From: RH-AL1 sp965198485
GTDB lineage: Bacteria > Pseudomonadota > Alphaproteobacteria > Rhizobiales > Beijerinckiaceae
Length of the DNA: 64,000 nt
Direction: 5' to 3'
NCBI GenBank assembly: GCA_965198485.1
Contig: CBDAPQ010000005.1
Location: 868,001 to 932,000 of the forward strand
Notes under the pieces: generated by a model
The model's input: the letters and a program-made list of their open reading frames with translations, nothing else
Databases searched by the model: none
Told to the model about the DNA's origin: nothing
Part shown: positions 52,706 through 62,670 of the stretch, piece after piece
Layout: each line of letters begins with the position of its first letter
How positions within the stretch are numbered: the stretch's first letter is position 1
Made by a program: the position numbers and the translations under genes

Positions 52706-52753
52706 GCCCACGCTTTTCGAGCCGATGCTGCGGCAGTGGGATCAACCGCACGG

Positions 52754-53218
52754 CTACCTGAGACCTAGCGGGCACCGGGCGAGGAACGGCTTGATAGCCT
52801 CGGCCGTCCCCTTCGCCGCCACGGTCCTGGGCTTTCCGTCGCCGAGTTCGTAGGTCAGCCTCGGCCCGGAGGCGAGCGCGGCGACAAAGTCCGTGGCATG
52901 CACGCTCTGCCACGTGCGACCTTCCTGGCCGTCGCCTGGCAGGGTCCGTCGGACGCCGTCCACGCCGCGGAAGGCCAACCGAAACTCTGTGAAGGCGTAT
53001 TCGTGCTCGTCTTCGGCAGGGATGCGGTCGACGTAGACCGACCACTCCCCCGTCGAGCAGATCAGCTTGACGCTCTTGAGCTTGTCTTCCAGCACCAGCG
53101 TGGTCACGGACCGTCCGTCCGTCTCGAAGTCCAGGACGGACCACGAACCGACGTTCGACGCCCCGGCGCCTGCGGGCGATGCCCCGACTAGTAGGAAGAT
53201 GACGAAGACGGCACGCAT
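52754..53218 (-). CDS. secreted hypothetical protein
   Basis: A 154-residue protein from ATG 53218, with a signal peptide (RAVFVIFLLVGASPAGAG) and a beta-rich mature region (WSVLDFETDGRSVTTLVLED, VKLICSTGEWSVYVDRIP, YAFTEFRLAFRGVDGVRRTL). No family recognised. A longer in-frame start at 53338 would remove the signal peptide from the N-terminus. Confidence 0.55.
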   Translation of the reverse strand: MRAVFVIFLLVGASPAGAGASNVGSWSVLDFETDGRSVTTLVLEDKLKSVKLICSTGEWSVYVDRIPAEDEHEYAFTEFRLAFRGVDGVRRTLPGDGQEGRTWQSVHATDFVAALASGPRLTYELGDGKPRTVAAKGTAEAIKPFLARCPLGLR

Positions 53219-53329
53219 CTCAGCGACCGAGCGTGCGACGGCAGCGAGGATCAGTCTTTCGCGCTCGCACGGTGCTGTCGCCGCGTCGATGCTGCCGTAC
53301 TTGGCAATGAGGGCAGCTCGCCGGATCAG

Positions 53330-55193
53330 GTCCGCCATCCTCGCCTTTCCGGACGACCTTCCCTTCGCCAGCGAGGAAGAACGGGACAGCGGCGAACGAC
53401 GAGGCGGCCTCCTCGCCGAGGCGAGGAGGAACGTTGAGTTCGCGCGGGATGAGAACTACCGTGTTGAGACGGTCGACGCGGACCGGGCGGTGCTGGTCCA
53501 CGAGAATCCTCAGAACGACACGCTCGAGGCTCGACGAAGGCTCGCCGCTTCCGAGAAATACCTGCGGCTCCAGAACGTCCTCGGCTGGGTCGACAGGTGC
53601 CTCGAGGCAGGCAGGGTCGTCGACGGTCTGTCGCTAGACGCCGCGCTGGCCTTCGTCCGAGACCCGAAGTATGCCGGAGCGTCGGCTGCCGGCCCGGACG
53701 AGGACATGGGGCAACGTTCCGGGGCCCGGGCCGGTGTCGCAGCGCTCGTAATCAACTTCGGCGACGCCGAGGAGGAAGAAGTTTGCGCTTGGGCGCGCAC
53801 GATGTCCTTAGCGTCGGTCCCGACGACCTTTCGACGGGAAGACTACAGCTTGTCGGACGTGCCCTGGCATGCTGCCGGATACGCGGCATTGGCGCTCGCC
53901 GGCGACATTCGTAGATCCGCCGCTTTAGCGGATGCCCGGCAGGCGTTGATGCGGCTTGTCGCGCACCCGCAGGAGTGTGTCTCGCTCCGAGCGCTCGGGG
54001 CGGCGCTCTCGCTCTGGGATGTTCATCCGCGCTTCGCCTGGGACGCGTTGCAGCTCAGTCTTTCCCTTTGCCTCTCCGCGACATCGAGGTCCGAAACGAC
54101 CCGAGAATCAATTGGCCTTGTGTCGGATCTTGAGAACAGGGAAGCGACTGTCCTTGCGATCGCTTCGCGCGTCGGGCCCGTCGAGGCATGGGAGTCGCTC
54201 CCGTTGCCTCCGAGCCCTTGGGTACGGGACCAAAGGAGTACGGAGGAGATTTGGCGCCCGTCAGAGACGCGCTGGTCCGCGAGGCTCGCTGCCCGGATCG
54301 TTGCCATGGTGCCAGTCCGCTCGGTGATTGCGACACAGGGAGCGCGAGAGGCATTCCAGGCTTTTTGTTCCCAAGCCCTGGATTGGACGATCGAGAAGGT
54401 CGTGCCGCCATGGGCTGCCGGGACTGGGAAAAGCCACGGCACCGACACCGGCGTCTATGAGTGGCGCAGCGCGTTAGGACAACTGCTCGGTACCATCGCG
54501 GGCCATCTCGACTTCGAGGTTGTCAAGCACGCGATACTGGAACCTATCTTCGCGCTCGACGAAGAGCACCTGCCGGCGTTCCTGGAACCGCTCATAAGTC
54601 GCTTCGTCGCCGTCCACGTTCTTGACGCCGAGCATGCGATCGACCACGCAGGCTTTCTGCTCGAAGCGTGTCTAAACCGCTTCCTAGAAGACAATGCCTT
54701 CGATCGAAGAGGTCACCGCGCCGGCGAGCTCGGAGGATTTCATAGATCGTCCCTCGTTCAAGATTTCTTTTTTGTGAGCGTGGACGGCGCCATGGCGGCG
54801 GCCCGCTTTGCCAACGGTGACTGGTCGGACATTGCCACTGTCCTGCCGATAGTCGACCGGTTTGTACGCGCTGCCGGCTGGGCTGCGGAAGTGATCGGCC
54901 CGTTCCTTACCTTGGTCGAGCGTGCTCGTTCCCACTACCCTCACGACCTCTTCGCGGACCAGATCCTATCGATTCTTTCTGCAGGGCCAAGCTCAGTCAA
55001 AGGCTGGCGAGGGACATCGATCGCGCTTCGCATCGCCGTCCTCATCCAGGACCTATCGGACAGGCATACTCCCTTGAGCATTTCTACAGCGCAGAAGATG
55101 CTTCGCGTATTGGACCACCTTGTAGAGATGGGCGACCGGCGAAGCGCTGCCCTTCAGCAGAGTGAGACTTTCCGAGAGACTTTGGCGGCCTAG
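53330..55193 (+). pseudogene. C-terminal part of a very large protein (possible STAND/defence-type ATPase), N-terminus missing
   Basis: About 620 residues with a consistent coding look and helical-repeat character: ILAFPDDLPFASEEERDSGE, RVETVDADRAVLVHENPQND, then FLEPLISRFVAVHVLDAEHA, DFFFVSVDGAMAAARFANGD, ILDRFV-type motifs (LPIVDRFVRAAGWAAEVIGP) and a C-terminus MLRVLDHLVEMGDRRSAALQ. No NTPase motif is present. The open frame extends to 53067, but that part is antisense to the secreted-protein gene. I think it is the sensor-like tail of a large NTPase from a defence locus whose front was lost; this is inference. Confidence 0.5.
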
Positions 55194-55302
55194 GCTTTTC
55201 GGCCGCGCCGCCAAGTTGGACAGACCTGCATCGATTTTCCCGCCAACGGTGATCCTTCTCGCAAGCCAGCATGCTCCCAATTAGGCTCAGGACTCATTCG
55301 CA

Positions 55303-55735
55303 TCACAGCCAAAAGATGACGGTTGCGGCGATGACGATGGCGGACATGAAGGTGTGGGCGCATCGATCGTAGCGGGTGGCGACGCGGCGCCAATCCTTCA
55401 GGCGTCCGAACATGTTCTCGACGCGGTGGCGCCGCTTGTAGAGCGTGCGGTCGTAGGCGTGCTGGACCTTGCGCGTCTTGCGCGGCGGGATGCAGGGCGT
55501 GATGCCCTTGTCCTCGAGGGCGGCGCGATAGCCGTCGCTGTCGTAGCCGCGGTCGGCGATGAGGGCATCGGCTTGCGGCAGCGCGTCGATGAGGTAGGCG
55601 GCGCCGGCGTGGTCGCTCATCTCGCCTTCCGAGAGCAGCATGGCGACAGGTCGTCCCTGGCCGTCGCAGACCGCGTGCAGCTTGGAGTTCAGGCCGCCTT
55701 TCGTGCGGCCGATACGGCGGGGTAAAGCCCCTTTT
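55303..55735 (-). CDS. IS5-family transposase, second frame (OrfB)
   Basis: Continues the transposase after the frameshift: RRIGRTKGGLNSKLHAVCDG, ALIADRGYDSDGYRAALEDK (second catalytic Asp) and YKRRHRVENMFGRLKDWRRV (Glu) to the C-terminus. An internal ATG lies at 55641, but the conserved region starts upstream, so it is read as a fusion with the first frame. Confidence 0.85.
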
Positions 55736-56066
55736 TAAAAAGGCTCGCCGCGGTGCGATGGGCCTTGAGATGGGTGGCATCGATCATCAGGAGGTTGGGC
55801 TCCCCAGCCTGGCCCGCGAGGCCGGCGAAGATGCGGTCGAATACGCCGAGGCGGCTCCAGCGCACGAAGCGATTGTAGAGTGTCTTGTGCGGGCCGTAGG
55901 ACGCCGGAGCATCGCGCCAGCGCATGCCGGTGCGGATCACGTGGATGATGCCGCTGAGCACGCGTCGATCGTCGACCCGGGCGATGCCGTGCGAGAGCGG
56001 AAAGAACGGTTCGATCCGCGCCATCTGCGCGTCCGAAAGCCAGAACGAATCATCCATGCAGCGCAC
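55689..56066 (-). CDS. IS5-family transposase, first frame (OrfA)
   Basis: N-terminal domain (WLSDAQMARIEPFFPLSHGI, RTGMRWRDAPASYGPHKTLY) and the first catalytic Asp in NLLMIDATHLKAHRTAASL. The frame change happens at CCTTTTTAAAAAGGGGC (about 55727-55743), a slippery run consistent with programmed frameshifting to OrfB. Confidence 0.88.
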   Translation of the reverse strand: MRCMDDSFWLSDAQMARIEPFFPLSHGIARVDDRRVLSGIIHVIRTGMRWRDAPASYGPHKTLYNRFVRWSRLGVFDRIFAGLAGQAGEPNLLMIDATHLKAHRTAASLFKKGLYPAVSAARKAA

Positions 56067-56353
56067 CTCCGCGACGCATGGAATTCATCAGCTCGACTTG
56101 CCGAAAGCCTGCCGACGTTAATGGGTCCTGAGCCTAGATCGGCGTACATGCTTGCGGCGAACAAGACGGGCACGCAGCAATCGCCGCTTAGGCTTGGTCC
56201 GCCTCCCGTGTCCTCCGCTCCTCTAAGCAGACCAACCGCTCCCGGCGAACTCCCCGCCATAGTTCTTGCAGCCTTGACATTGACAACCAGGATGCCGACG
56301 AAACCTCGCTTCCGCCATTGTACCCAAGCCGATGACATCGCTCGGCTTTCAGA

Positions 56354-56691
56354 CTCCGTACTAAAAGCGCAAAGTCCACAGCTTCAGAGAACGAGGAGCT
56401 TGAAGAGCATGGAAACTGCCTAACGACATTAACCGAGGTAGACAGCTAATCGCCTACAAGCCTGTGTTTGCTTGAGCTTTTCAGCTCCTCTAGTGAGGAG
56501 AGACAACAGTCGTAAGTATAATTTTGGCGGAGGGAAGGGCGCTGGGAGACAACGTTCTCTCGCAGGATCCCCTTTCGCTACGCTGCCGCACTGCATCGTT
56601 CGCGCTGTCAGGCTCAGGGACAGAAAGCGGCCTGTCCGCAGTGCGCCAGATGTTGTCATTCAGGGGCTCAGCCACGTGCTCCGAAGCGGAC
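56354..56691 (+). ncRNA. candidate structured RNA or non-coding mobile repeat, copy B
   Basis: The second copy of the 35461-35800 element, in the same orientation, with the shared start CTCCGTACTAAAAGCGCAAA and end CCGAAGCGGAC. It has the stem CTCCTC-tagt-GAGGAG where copy A has an unrelated stem, and GGACAG/CTGTCC near the 3' end, where copy A keeps one compensating pair but loses two. It lies between IS5 and IS481 and contains no gene. Confidence 0.4.
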
Positions 56692-56812
56692 AGTATTAAA
56701 TGATGACTTATCTCAGGAGTGGCTCTTCCGGTGTCGGCACCGCAAGCAGCTGGCTAGGATGTTTGATCCCGGAGTCTGATGGTGCAATTTCTGCGGAGCG
56801 GAAGGATGCGCT

Positions 56813-57805
56813 ATGGGCCAGGTTCTTCACGGGTGCGCCACAACGACGGAGGTGGTCCGTCGCGCGATACAGCATAGTCAAGAGAGCCTGAGAGGGCTTG
56901 CCAAGCGCTACGGGATCAATCCCAAGACGGTGGCGAAGTGGAAGGCGCGTGAGACGGTCGGCGACCGCCCGGCCGGCCCTCGCGAAGCGCGTTCGACGAG
57001 CCTCACGGTGGAAGACGAGGCGGTCGTGGTCGCGTTCCGACGCCACACGTTGCTGCCACTCGACGACTGCCTCTACGCCCTGCAGGCGACCATCCCGCAT
57101 CTCACCCGATCGTCGCTGCATCGTTGCCTGCTGCACCACGGCATCTCGCGGCTGCCGGAGATCGACGGCGACAAGCCCGGCAAGCGCAAGTTCAAGACCT
57201 ACGCGCTCGGCTTCTTCCACATCGACATCGCCGAGGTACGCACGGCGGAAGGCAAGCTGCACCTCTTCGTCGCGATCGACCGTGTGACCAAGTTCGCCTT
57301 CGTCCAGCTCCACGACAAGGCAACGACCCGCATCGCCGGTGACTTCCTGCGCGCCCTGGTGAAAGCCGTGCCCTACCGCATCCACACCGTCCTCACCGAC
57401 AACGGTCTCCACTTCACCGATCCACGCAGCCCCGGCTCCGCCGTCGACGAGATCAAGCGCGCCATGGCAGCCGGCGAACTCTTCCGGGCGCACGCCTTCG
57501 ACTACGCCTGCGCCCAGCTCGACATCGAACACCGACTGACCAAGCCCAAGCACCCCTGGACCAACGGGCAGGTCGAGCGGATGAACCGGACCATCAAGGA
57601 CGCAACGGTGAAACGCTTTCACTACGAGGAACATGATTACTTGCGTCGGCACCTCGCCGACTTCGTCGACGCCTACAATTTCGCGCGACGGCTCAAGACG
57701 CTCAAAGGTTTGACGCCTTACGAAGCCATCTGCAAGGCATGGACAAATGACGCAAAACGCTTCACTCTCGACCCGCTCCACCAGATGCCGGGACTAAACA
57801 TCTAG
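56813..57805 (+). CDS. IS481-family transposase
   Basis: A 330-residue full-length transposase: an HTH (GLAKRYGINPKTVAKWKARE) and a DDE rve core with GFFHIDIAEVRTAEGKLHLF, HTVLTDNGLHFTDPR and HPWTNGQVERMNRTIKDATV. The frame is intact. I could not find matching terminal repeats on both sides, so the element boundaries are open and one end may be truncated. Confidence 0.93.
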   Translation: MGQVLHGCATTTEVVRRAIQHSQESLRGLAKRYGINPKTVAKWKARETVGDRPAGPREARSTSLTVEDEAVVVAFRRHTLLPLDDCLYALQATIPHLTRSSLHRCLLHHGISRLPEIDGDKPGKRKFKTYALGFFHIDIAEVRTAEGKLHLFVAIDRVTKFAFVQLHDKATTRIAGDFLRALVKAVPYRIHTVLTDNGLHFTDPRSPGSAVDEIKRAMAAGELFRAHAFDYACAQLDIEHRLTKPKHPWTNGQVERMNRTIKDATVKRFHYEEHDYLRRHLADFVDAYNFARRLKTLKGLTPYEAICKAWTNDAKRFTLDPLHQMPGLNI

Positions 57806-57816
57806 ATGGATCTTCG

Positions 57817-58203
57817 TCACCATTCCATCTTCTTGGGTAGCGCGTCGTCCAATTCGTAGAAGTCCGACTTCGAACCAACGAAGATGTGCTCAGACAGCTT
57901 TATGCGGGTCGGCCGCTCGAGAGTTCCCGCCGTCACGTACACCTCCGGGTTCAATGGCGAGGTCCAGAACAAGTTACTCCCGCACATACCGCAGAAGCCT
58001 CTGCTGACCTCGGGCGAAGACTTGAACCAGCACAAGGTGGAATCCGACAAAATTGTCAGCCCATCTTTGAGGAAGGCTGCCATCGCTGCAAAGTTTCCAC
58101 TCGTCCGGGCGCATTGCGAGCAGTGACAGGCGACCGGATCCTTCAGAGGCACATTGATTTCGTAACGGACGCCGCCGCACAAACAGGCTCCTCGAGAGAT
58201 CAT
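57817..58203 (-). CDS. GFA-family (glutathione-dependent formaldehyde-activating-like) zinc protein
   Basis: A 128-residue protein started at ATG 58203 (MISRGACLCGGVRYEINVPL). The zinc-binding Cys pattern is CLCGG, CHCSQC and FCGMCGSNLFW. The fold is shared with GFA/CENP-V; most members have no proven substrate. The downstream dmm operon releases formaldehyde, which makes a formaldehyde-related role attractive but unproven. Confidence 0.9.
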   Translation of the reverse strand: MISRGACLCGGVRYEINVPLKDPVACHCSQCARTSGNFAAMAAFLKDGLTILSDSTLCWFKSSPEVSRGFCGMCGSNLFWTSPLNPEVYVTAGTLERPTRIKLSEHIFVGSKSDFYELDDALPKKMEW

Positions 58204-58876
58204 GAAATTTCTCCAAGTTAGGACCGTTAGCTTCGAACTCAGTGCCTCGCCTAAGACGACCAAACCACAGGTCGCCACGATCTTGAAGCTGTTGGGTGAT
58301 TGATCGGCGACATTGCGGAGAAAGAGCATTGCTGAAGACCGCGTCACTTGTGGTTGGTGGAGGCATCGCATAGGCCGATCACGTCAGATAGGTCGATTGA
58401 AGCGCGTGCTCGCTCTCGGGCGGTCGACGTGTTCCGCGACTCGCTCGTGTTTTCTCCCACGGTTCTATCGACGCCTTGAACCAAAGGCATCCGGGAGGTT
58501 CGCGAAGGCATTGTTGTGTTGAGCAACGTGTGCGCTGTTCCATCGGGCACGTCACCGCACTCACCCGCGAATTCCGGCGCCCGAATTCCGGCGTGGACTG
58601 CGCGCTGACGGCGACTCACAAAAGTATCGTACCCCACGCGATCACCGCCGATGGGTCGCGGCCTAAACTCGTCCTAAGCTTGACGCACGTCATCATCCCG
58701 GATGGAATGCACCGAGCCCAAGGAGAAAGGGCAGCACGCGTCCTGAACTCCATCGATCGAGTTGAGTCGACGATCCGCATCCTGTCGTCGAACGCGCCTC
58801 CAGCGCATTACTCCTCGTCGTTGCGGATGTGCCGGGTGACCCGCGGGCTGGCGCCCGGAGCCGTTTTGCTCGGCTG
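58204..58876. other. gene-poor spacer with a short tandem GAATTCCGGCG
   Basis: No gene is supportable on either strand. GAATTCCGGCG occurs twice, 3 bp apart, near 58570-58594. The region follows the 3' end of the demethylase operon and shows no clear terminator. Confidence 0.4.
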
Positions 58877-59917
58877 TCAATCCGGCGCTGTCCCGGCGCT
58901 TGTCGCAAGCGCGTCATCGAAGTGCGCGAGGTAGTCCACGGCGATCGGGCGCCAGCGCACCAGTCCTTTGTAGGTGGCGAGATCCTCCGGTAGATCGCGC
59001 AGCACGCGGTGCAAACGGCGAGCCCATTTCGGAATCGTCGCGAGTTCCTCGAGCTTGATAAGATAGCAGCGGATCGGGAAGACAATGGCGTTGGAACGCG
59101 GCAGGCGCCAGAAGTGCTGCACCTCCACGCGGAGATGAACCTTGTCCCCGACGTTCTCCATCGTCACCGACATTCGGTCGGGACCCCATTTATGATAGTT
59201 CTCCGGACTTGTATCGAGACGCGGATTGACCGTCATCGTCCAATTGAGGCGCCGCATCGGTTGGCCCTGACGAATGTTTAGAAGGAACTTCAATGCGCGG
59301 TCGAAAATCCCCATGTCGTGAGCGCGAGGTACTGGCGCATGCCATTCCATGAAGCTCATGCCGATGTCGAAATCGAGCGACCAATCGGCCTGTGTCGTGA
59401 CGATGCCGGCATCCATCCATAGATTATCGTCACGCTGGTCGAGAAGGCAGAAGTCGCCTTGGGCTTGGCGCGTGATGTATTCCATGGGGCCGAACGGTAG
59501 CGTCGACGCGTCCCCGAACGTGAAAGTATCGTCGAAGCCGAGCGGATGATTGATCCAGCGCCAGCTGTTGCCTTCGCGATGGAGCTCGAAATGTTCTGGG
59601 TAGCTCGCCGCTTTCTGCTCCATCAGCAGCTCGAGCAGGTCCCAGCCGGCCAGCTCCATATGCGGAAGTGACTGGCAGCGTAACGGGTCTTCCTTTAAGA
59701 CAAGAGCCCGATCGTTCATCTCGGCGACATAATGCTCGTCGACGTCGATGAGGTTTTCATAGGCTGAACCTTTGCAACCAGGTACATGAGCCTCGATGTT
59801 GACCGAGTACATGTAATCGTCGCGGTCGAAGGGGAACGGGAAACGCCGGATCCCGGCTGCGGAGTTGCGGAAGGTGAAGTCGTCGCGAAACGTTTCGGTC
59901 TTGAATGCGATGCCCAT
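58877..59917 (-). CDS. dmmD: heme-dependent oxidative N-demethylase, heme subunit (DUF3445)
   Basis: A 346-residue protein of the DUF3445/HODM-alpha family: RRFPFPFDRDDYMYSVNIEA, RALVLKEDPLRCQSLPHMEL, GDFCLLDQRDDNLWMDAGIV and HFWRLPRSNAIVFPIRCYLI. In the known enzyme this subunit binds heme and oxidatively demethylates dimethylamine to methylamine and formaldehyde. It lies last in the operon after the THF-binding, small and reductase subunits. The subunit letter follows common annotation and may differ between papers. Confidence 0.9.
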   Translation of the reverse strand: MGIAFKTETFRDDFTFRNSAAGIRRFPFPFDRDDYMYSVNIEAHVPGCKGSAYENLIDVDEHYVAEMNDRALVLKEDPLRCQSLPHMELAGWDLLELLMEQKAASYPEHFELHREGNSWRWINHPLGFDDTFTFGDASTLPFGPMEYITRQAQGDFCLLDQRDDNLWMDAGIVTTQADWSLDFDIGMSFMEWHAPVPRAHDMGIFDRALKFLLNIRQGQPMRRLNWTMTVNPRLDTSPENYHKWGPDRMSVTMENVGDKVHLRVEVQHFWRLPRSNAIVFPIRCYLIKLEELATIPKWARRLHRVLRDLPEDLATYKGLVRWRPIAVDYLAHFDDALATSAGTAPD

Positions 59918-59941
59918 CGTTGGACCTCCTGCTGCCTTACA

Positions 59942-60907
59942 TCAACGATCGAGCACGAGACGCCGCCCTTTGAACCTCGAGACGCAGGGCATGATTTTCT
60001 CGCCCGACGCCTTCTCCTCTTCTGAGAGGAAGTGATCGGCGTGGATCAGGTCGCCATCGCACTCCACAACGCGCGTCTCGCACTGGCCGCAGGCCCCTCC
60101 GCGGCACAAGAACGGAACAGCAATACCTGCAGCCTCGATCGCTTCCAGCATTGACTGCTGCCTCTTGACCGCGACGGTGGTTCCGCTCGCTGACAATTCG
60201 ATTTCGAATGGGTCCCCGGTCAGCGGCGCGAGGAAGCGCTCGGAATGGATGGCCTCCTTCGGCCAGCCTAGATCGGCCGCAAGGCCAACCACCCAGTCGA
60301 TCATGCCTTGAGGTCCGCAGACATAGAGATGCGTGCCGAGCGGCTGGAGCCGAAGGAGGTGCGTAAGCGGGATTTTTTCGCCCTGGTCCTCGTGATAAAG
60401 GTGGATGCGCTCTCCATAAAGGCCGGCGAGATCGTCCGCGTAGGCGGCATAGGTGCGAGACCGGTTGGCATAGTGCAGCTCGAAAACGCGGTCGTGCAGC
60501 GCGAGATGGCTCATCATAGCCATGAACGGAGTGATGCCGATCCCTCCCGCGACCAGGAGATGGCGTTTGGCCCGCTGGTCGATCGGGAAAAGGTTGACCG
60601 GACGGCTGATACGGACCGTCTTGCCTTCGTGCACTGAGTCGTGAAGGAAGCGCGATCCGCCCCGGCCGCCCTCGTTGCGTCGGACACTGATCGCATAGTG
60701 CGACCGATCGTCGGGCGAGCTCATCAAGGAATAGGCATTGTGACGGAGGAGATCGCCGTCCTCCATCTCGACGATCACGTGGGCGCCGGCTGAGAAGCTC
60801 GGCAGGCGCGATCCATCGACGGTTTCGAAGCGAAAACGCTTCACCAGAGGTGTGATCTCCTGGATCGCGCCAACCCGGGCAACAATGGAACCGCGATCTC
60901 CACTCAT
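59942..60907 (-). CDS. dmmB: demethylase reductase subunit (FMN/2Fe-2S, PDR/VanB type)
   Basis: A 321-residue reductase started at ATG 60907, overlapping the upstream stop by 4 bases. The N-terminal ferredoxin-reductase fold contains LLRHNAYSLMSSPDDRSHYA; the nucleotide-binding core HLLVAGGIGITPFMAMMSHL; and a C-terminal plant-type ferredoxin domain with CRGGACGQCETR and a fourth Cys near the end (IMPCVSRF). It passes electrons from NAD(P)H to the heme subunit. A longer start at 61033 would overlap the preceding gene. Confidence 0.9.
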   Translation of the reverse strand: MSGDRGSIVARVGAIQEITPLVKRFRFETVDGSRLPSFSAGAHVIVEMEDGDLLRHNAYSLMSSPDDRSHYAISVRRNEGGRGGSRFLHDSVHEGKTVRISRPVNLFPIDQRAKRHLLVAGGIGITPFMAMMSHLALHDRVFELHYANRSRTYAAYADDLAGLYGERIHLYHEDQGEKIPLTHLLRLQPLGTHLYVCGPQGMIDWVVGLAADLGWPKEAIHSERFLAPLTGDPFEIELSASGTTVAVKRQQSMLEAIEAAGIAVPFLCRGGACGQCETRVVECDGDLIHADHFLSEEEKASGEKIMPCVSRFKGRRLVLDR

Positions 60908-61506
60908 GGGAAAACGACCTCGACCGGGGGCACTACACCGGGCTCCTCTGCGTCGATGCAGACACCCTGGAAGGCGGCAGCACGCCTGGAGTAATGGTCG
61001 CGAACCAGCAGAGTCAGACCGCAGCGTCCGCACCTTGCCGGCTGCGTCGTAACGTTTTCGGTGATGCCTTTACAATGAACGCACTGCACGCGCCGAGCTA
61101 ACGATCCACGATGCTCCGTAGAGATCGAGCGGTGATCCATTCCCGCCTCGAGAGCCACCTGCATGGCCCGTCCGATCAACCCCTCGGTGCCGGCAAGATA
61201 AAGGCGTGTGTCCATCCGAGCTGTTGAGAGCGTCTGAACGAGATGCGCCAGCAGATCCTCGATGCTCTTCCAGGCGCGCAGTGACTGGGATCCGAGCTCA
61301 CCGAGCTGCTCGACCTGCGCGCAATCCTCTTCACCACCTGCGATGTAGTCGATCTGCGCCGTATCAAAGAAGCGTGCCGGCGAAGAAGGCGCCATGTCGA
61401 GAATGGCGGCGATACCTTTACCATCGGCAACGAAGAGGTGGGTGCCACCCTGCCTCGCCTCCAATTTACTGTAGACCGGGCGGCTCTTGATCGTGGCGTC
61501 AATCAC
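60904..61506 (-). CDS. dmmA: dimethylamine monooxygenase subunit DmmA-like, zinc-ribbon protein
   Basis: A 200-residue protein with a flavodoxin-reductase-like middle (TRLYLAGTEGLIGRAMQVAL) and a C-terminal zinc ribbon (RRVQCVHCKGITENVTTQPA, RCGRCGLTLLVRDHYSRR). It belongs to the DmmA family found only in this operon type. Starts at GTG 61506, 27 bp after the upstream gene. Confidence 0.85.
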   Translation of the reverse strand: MIDATIKSRPVYSKLEARQGGTHLFVADGKGIAAILDMAPSSPARFFDTAQIDYIAGGEEDCAQVEQLGELGSQSLRAWKSIEDLLAHLVQTLSTARMDTRLYLAGTEGLIGRAMQVALEAGMDHRSISTEHRGSLARRVQCVHCKGITENVTTQPARCGRCGLTLLVRDHYSRRAAAFQGVCIDAEEPGVVPPVEVVFP

Positions 61507-61533
61507 GGGAAGACCTTGTACGGCAAGGGGCCA

Positions 61534-62670
61534 TCAGGCAGCGGTGCGCTTCTTCTTTTGCGGATCGTCAAAGTTGATCGGGTGCGCGATGGCGGCGCAC
61601 GAGACCAGCTTTCCTTCGACCCTGAGCTTCGTTCCCTCCTTGGCCACTTCGACGTCCATGCGCGCGATCGCCATCGATCGCTGGGTAAGGCGCGAGTACA
61701 TCGCGCAGGTGACCACCCCGACCCGCTTGCCGTCCGCATAAAGAACGTCCCCGGCTTCCAGCGCCTTGTCGGCTTCGGCCAGGACGCCGAAGATCTTGAA
61801 GCGCTCCCTCCCCCTCAGGCGTTGATGCTCTTCGGCGCCGCGAAAGCCGGTCTTGCCTGGAGACACGGTGAAGTCGAGGCCGAGTTCCCAGAGAGTGTCG
61901 CCCGCCGGCTCGTCGTCGAACGGGTACATCTCCGAGTTGTCGTAGGGGTAGAACAGCAGGTAGCTCTCGACGCGCAACCAGTCCAAGGCGGTGAAGGCGG
62001 CCGGAACGATGCCCATCGCACGGCCTTCCTCAAGGATCTGGTCCCAAATCGCGACGGCGTCCTCGGCGCGGCAGAAGATCTCGTAGCCGCGCTCTCCCGT
62101 GTAGCCGGTGCGGGAGATCATCACGTGCTTGCCGAAGAGGAGGGTTTGCATGTGGTGGAAGTACTTCAGGTCGCGGATGCCTGGCACATGCTTGGCGAGG
62201 TACTCGACCGCGAGCGGTCCCTGGAGGGACAGATCCTGGAGATCATCGTCGAACAGGAAGGAGACGTTCTTGCCGACGACATCACGGGTCAGTTGCTCGT
62301 ATCCCGTACCCGATCCGACCACGACCATCCAGGAGTTCGGTCCGGTTCGATAGAGGATGCCGTCGTCGGCGAACTTGCCCTCGTCGTTGAGGAAGCAGGC
62401 GTAGATTGACTTGCCCGGGTAGATCTTGCGGACGTCTCGCGTCGTGGCGCGTTGCAGCACGTGATGCGAGTGGGGGCCGACAAGATGCGTCTTGCGCAGC
62501 CCGGAAACATCCATGAGCGCGGCGCGCGTTCTGATGGCTTCATGCTCGTCGGCAAGGTTCCCATGCGTGTAAAGCCACGCGGTCTCCATGCCGTTCCAGT
62601 CCTCGAGATCGGATCCCAGGGACCGATGACGCTCTGCTAGAGGGGAACGTCGCCAAGACATAGCGCTCAT
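61534..62670 (-). CDS. GcvT-like aminomethyltransferase, THF-binding subunit
   Basis: A 378-residue GcvT-fold protein: ALMDVSGLRKTHLVGPHSHH, YTGERGYEIFCRAEDAVAIW, ALDWLRVESYLLFYPYDNSE and GKTGFRGAEEHQ. In the related demethylase the GcvT-like subunit binds tetrahydrofolate and captures the formaldehyde released. First gene of the four-gene operon; the start ATG 62670 follows GGAGAG. Confidence 0.87.
   Translation of the reverse strand: MSAMSWRRSPLAERHRSLGSDLEDWNGMETAWLYTHGNLADEHEAIRTRAALMDVSGLRKTHLVGPHSHHVLQRATTRDVRKIYPGKSIYACFLNDEGKFADDGILYRTGPNSWMVVVGSGTGYEQLTRDVVGKNVSFLFDDDLQDLSLQGPLAVEYLAKHVPGIRDLKYFHHMQTLLFGKHVMISRTGYTGERGYEIFCRAEDAVAIWDQILEEGRAMGIVPAAFTALDWLRVESYLLFYPYDNSEMYPFDDEPAGDTLWELGLDFTVSPGKTGFRGAEEHQRLRGRERFKIFGVLAEADKALEAGDVLYADGKRVGVVTCAMYSRLTQRSMAIARMDVEVAKEGTKLRVEGKLVSCAAIAHPINFDDPQKKKRTAA

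Larger units (their letters stand above)
55284..56134. mobile_element. IS5-family (IS427-type) insertion sequence
   Basis: Ends GGCTCAGGACTCATT (55284) and AATGGGTCCTGAGCC (to 56134) form an inverted repeat with one mismatch and are flanked on both sides by TA, the expected target duplication for this group. The 851-bp element carries two overlapping transposase frames. Confidence 0.85.

Noticed and set aside
58570..58594. Second CRISPR or iteron at the GAATTCCGGCG pair
   Set aside because: Only two copies 3 bp apart, no spacer-like structure.
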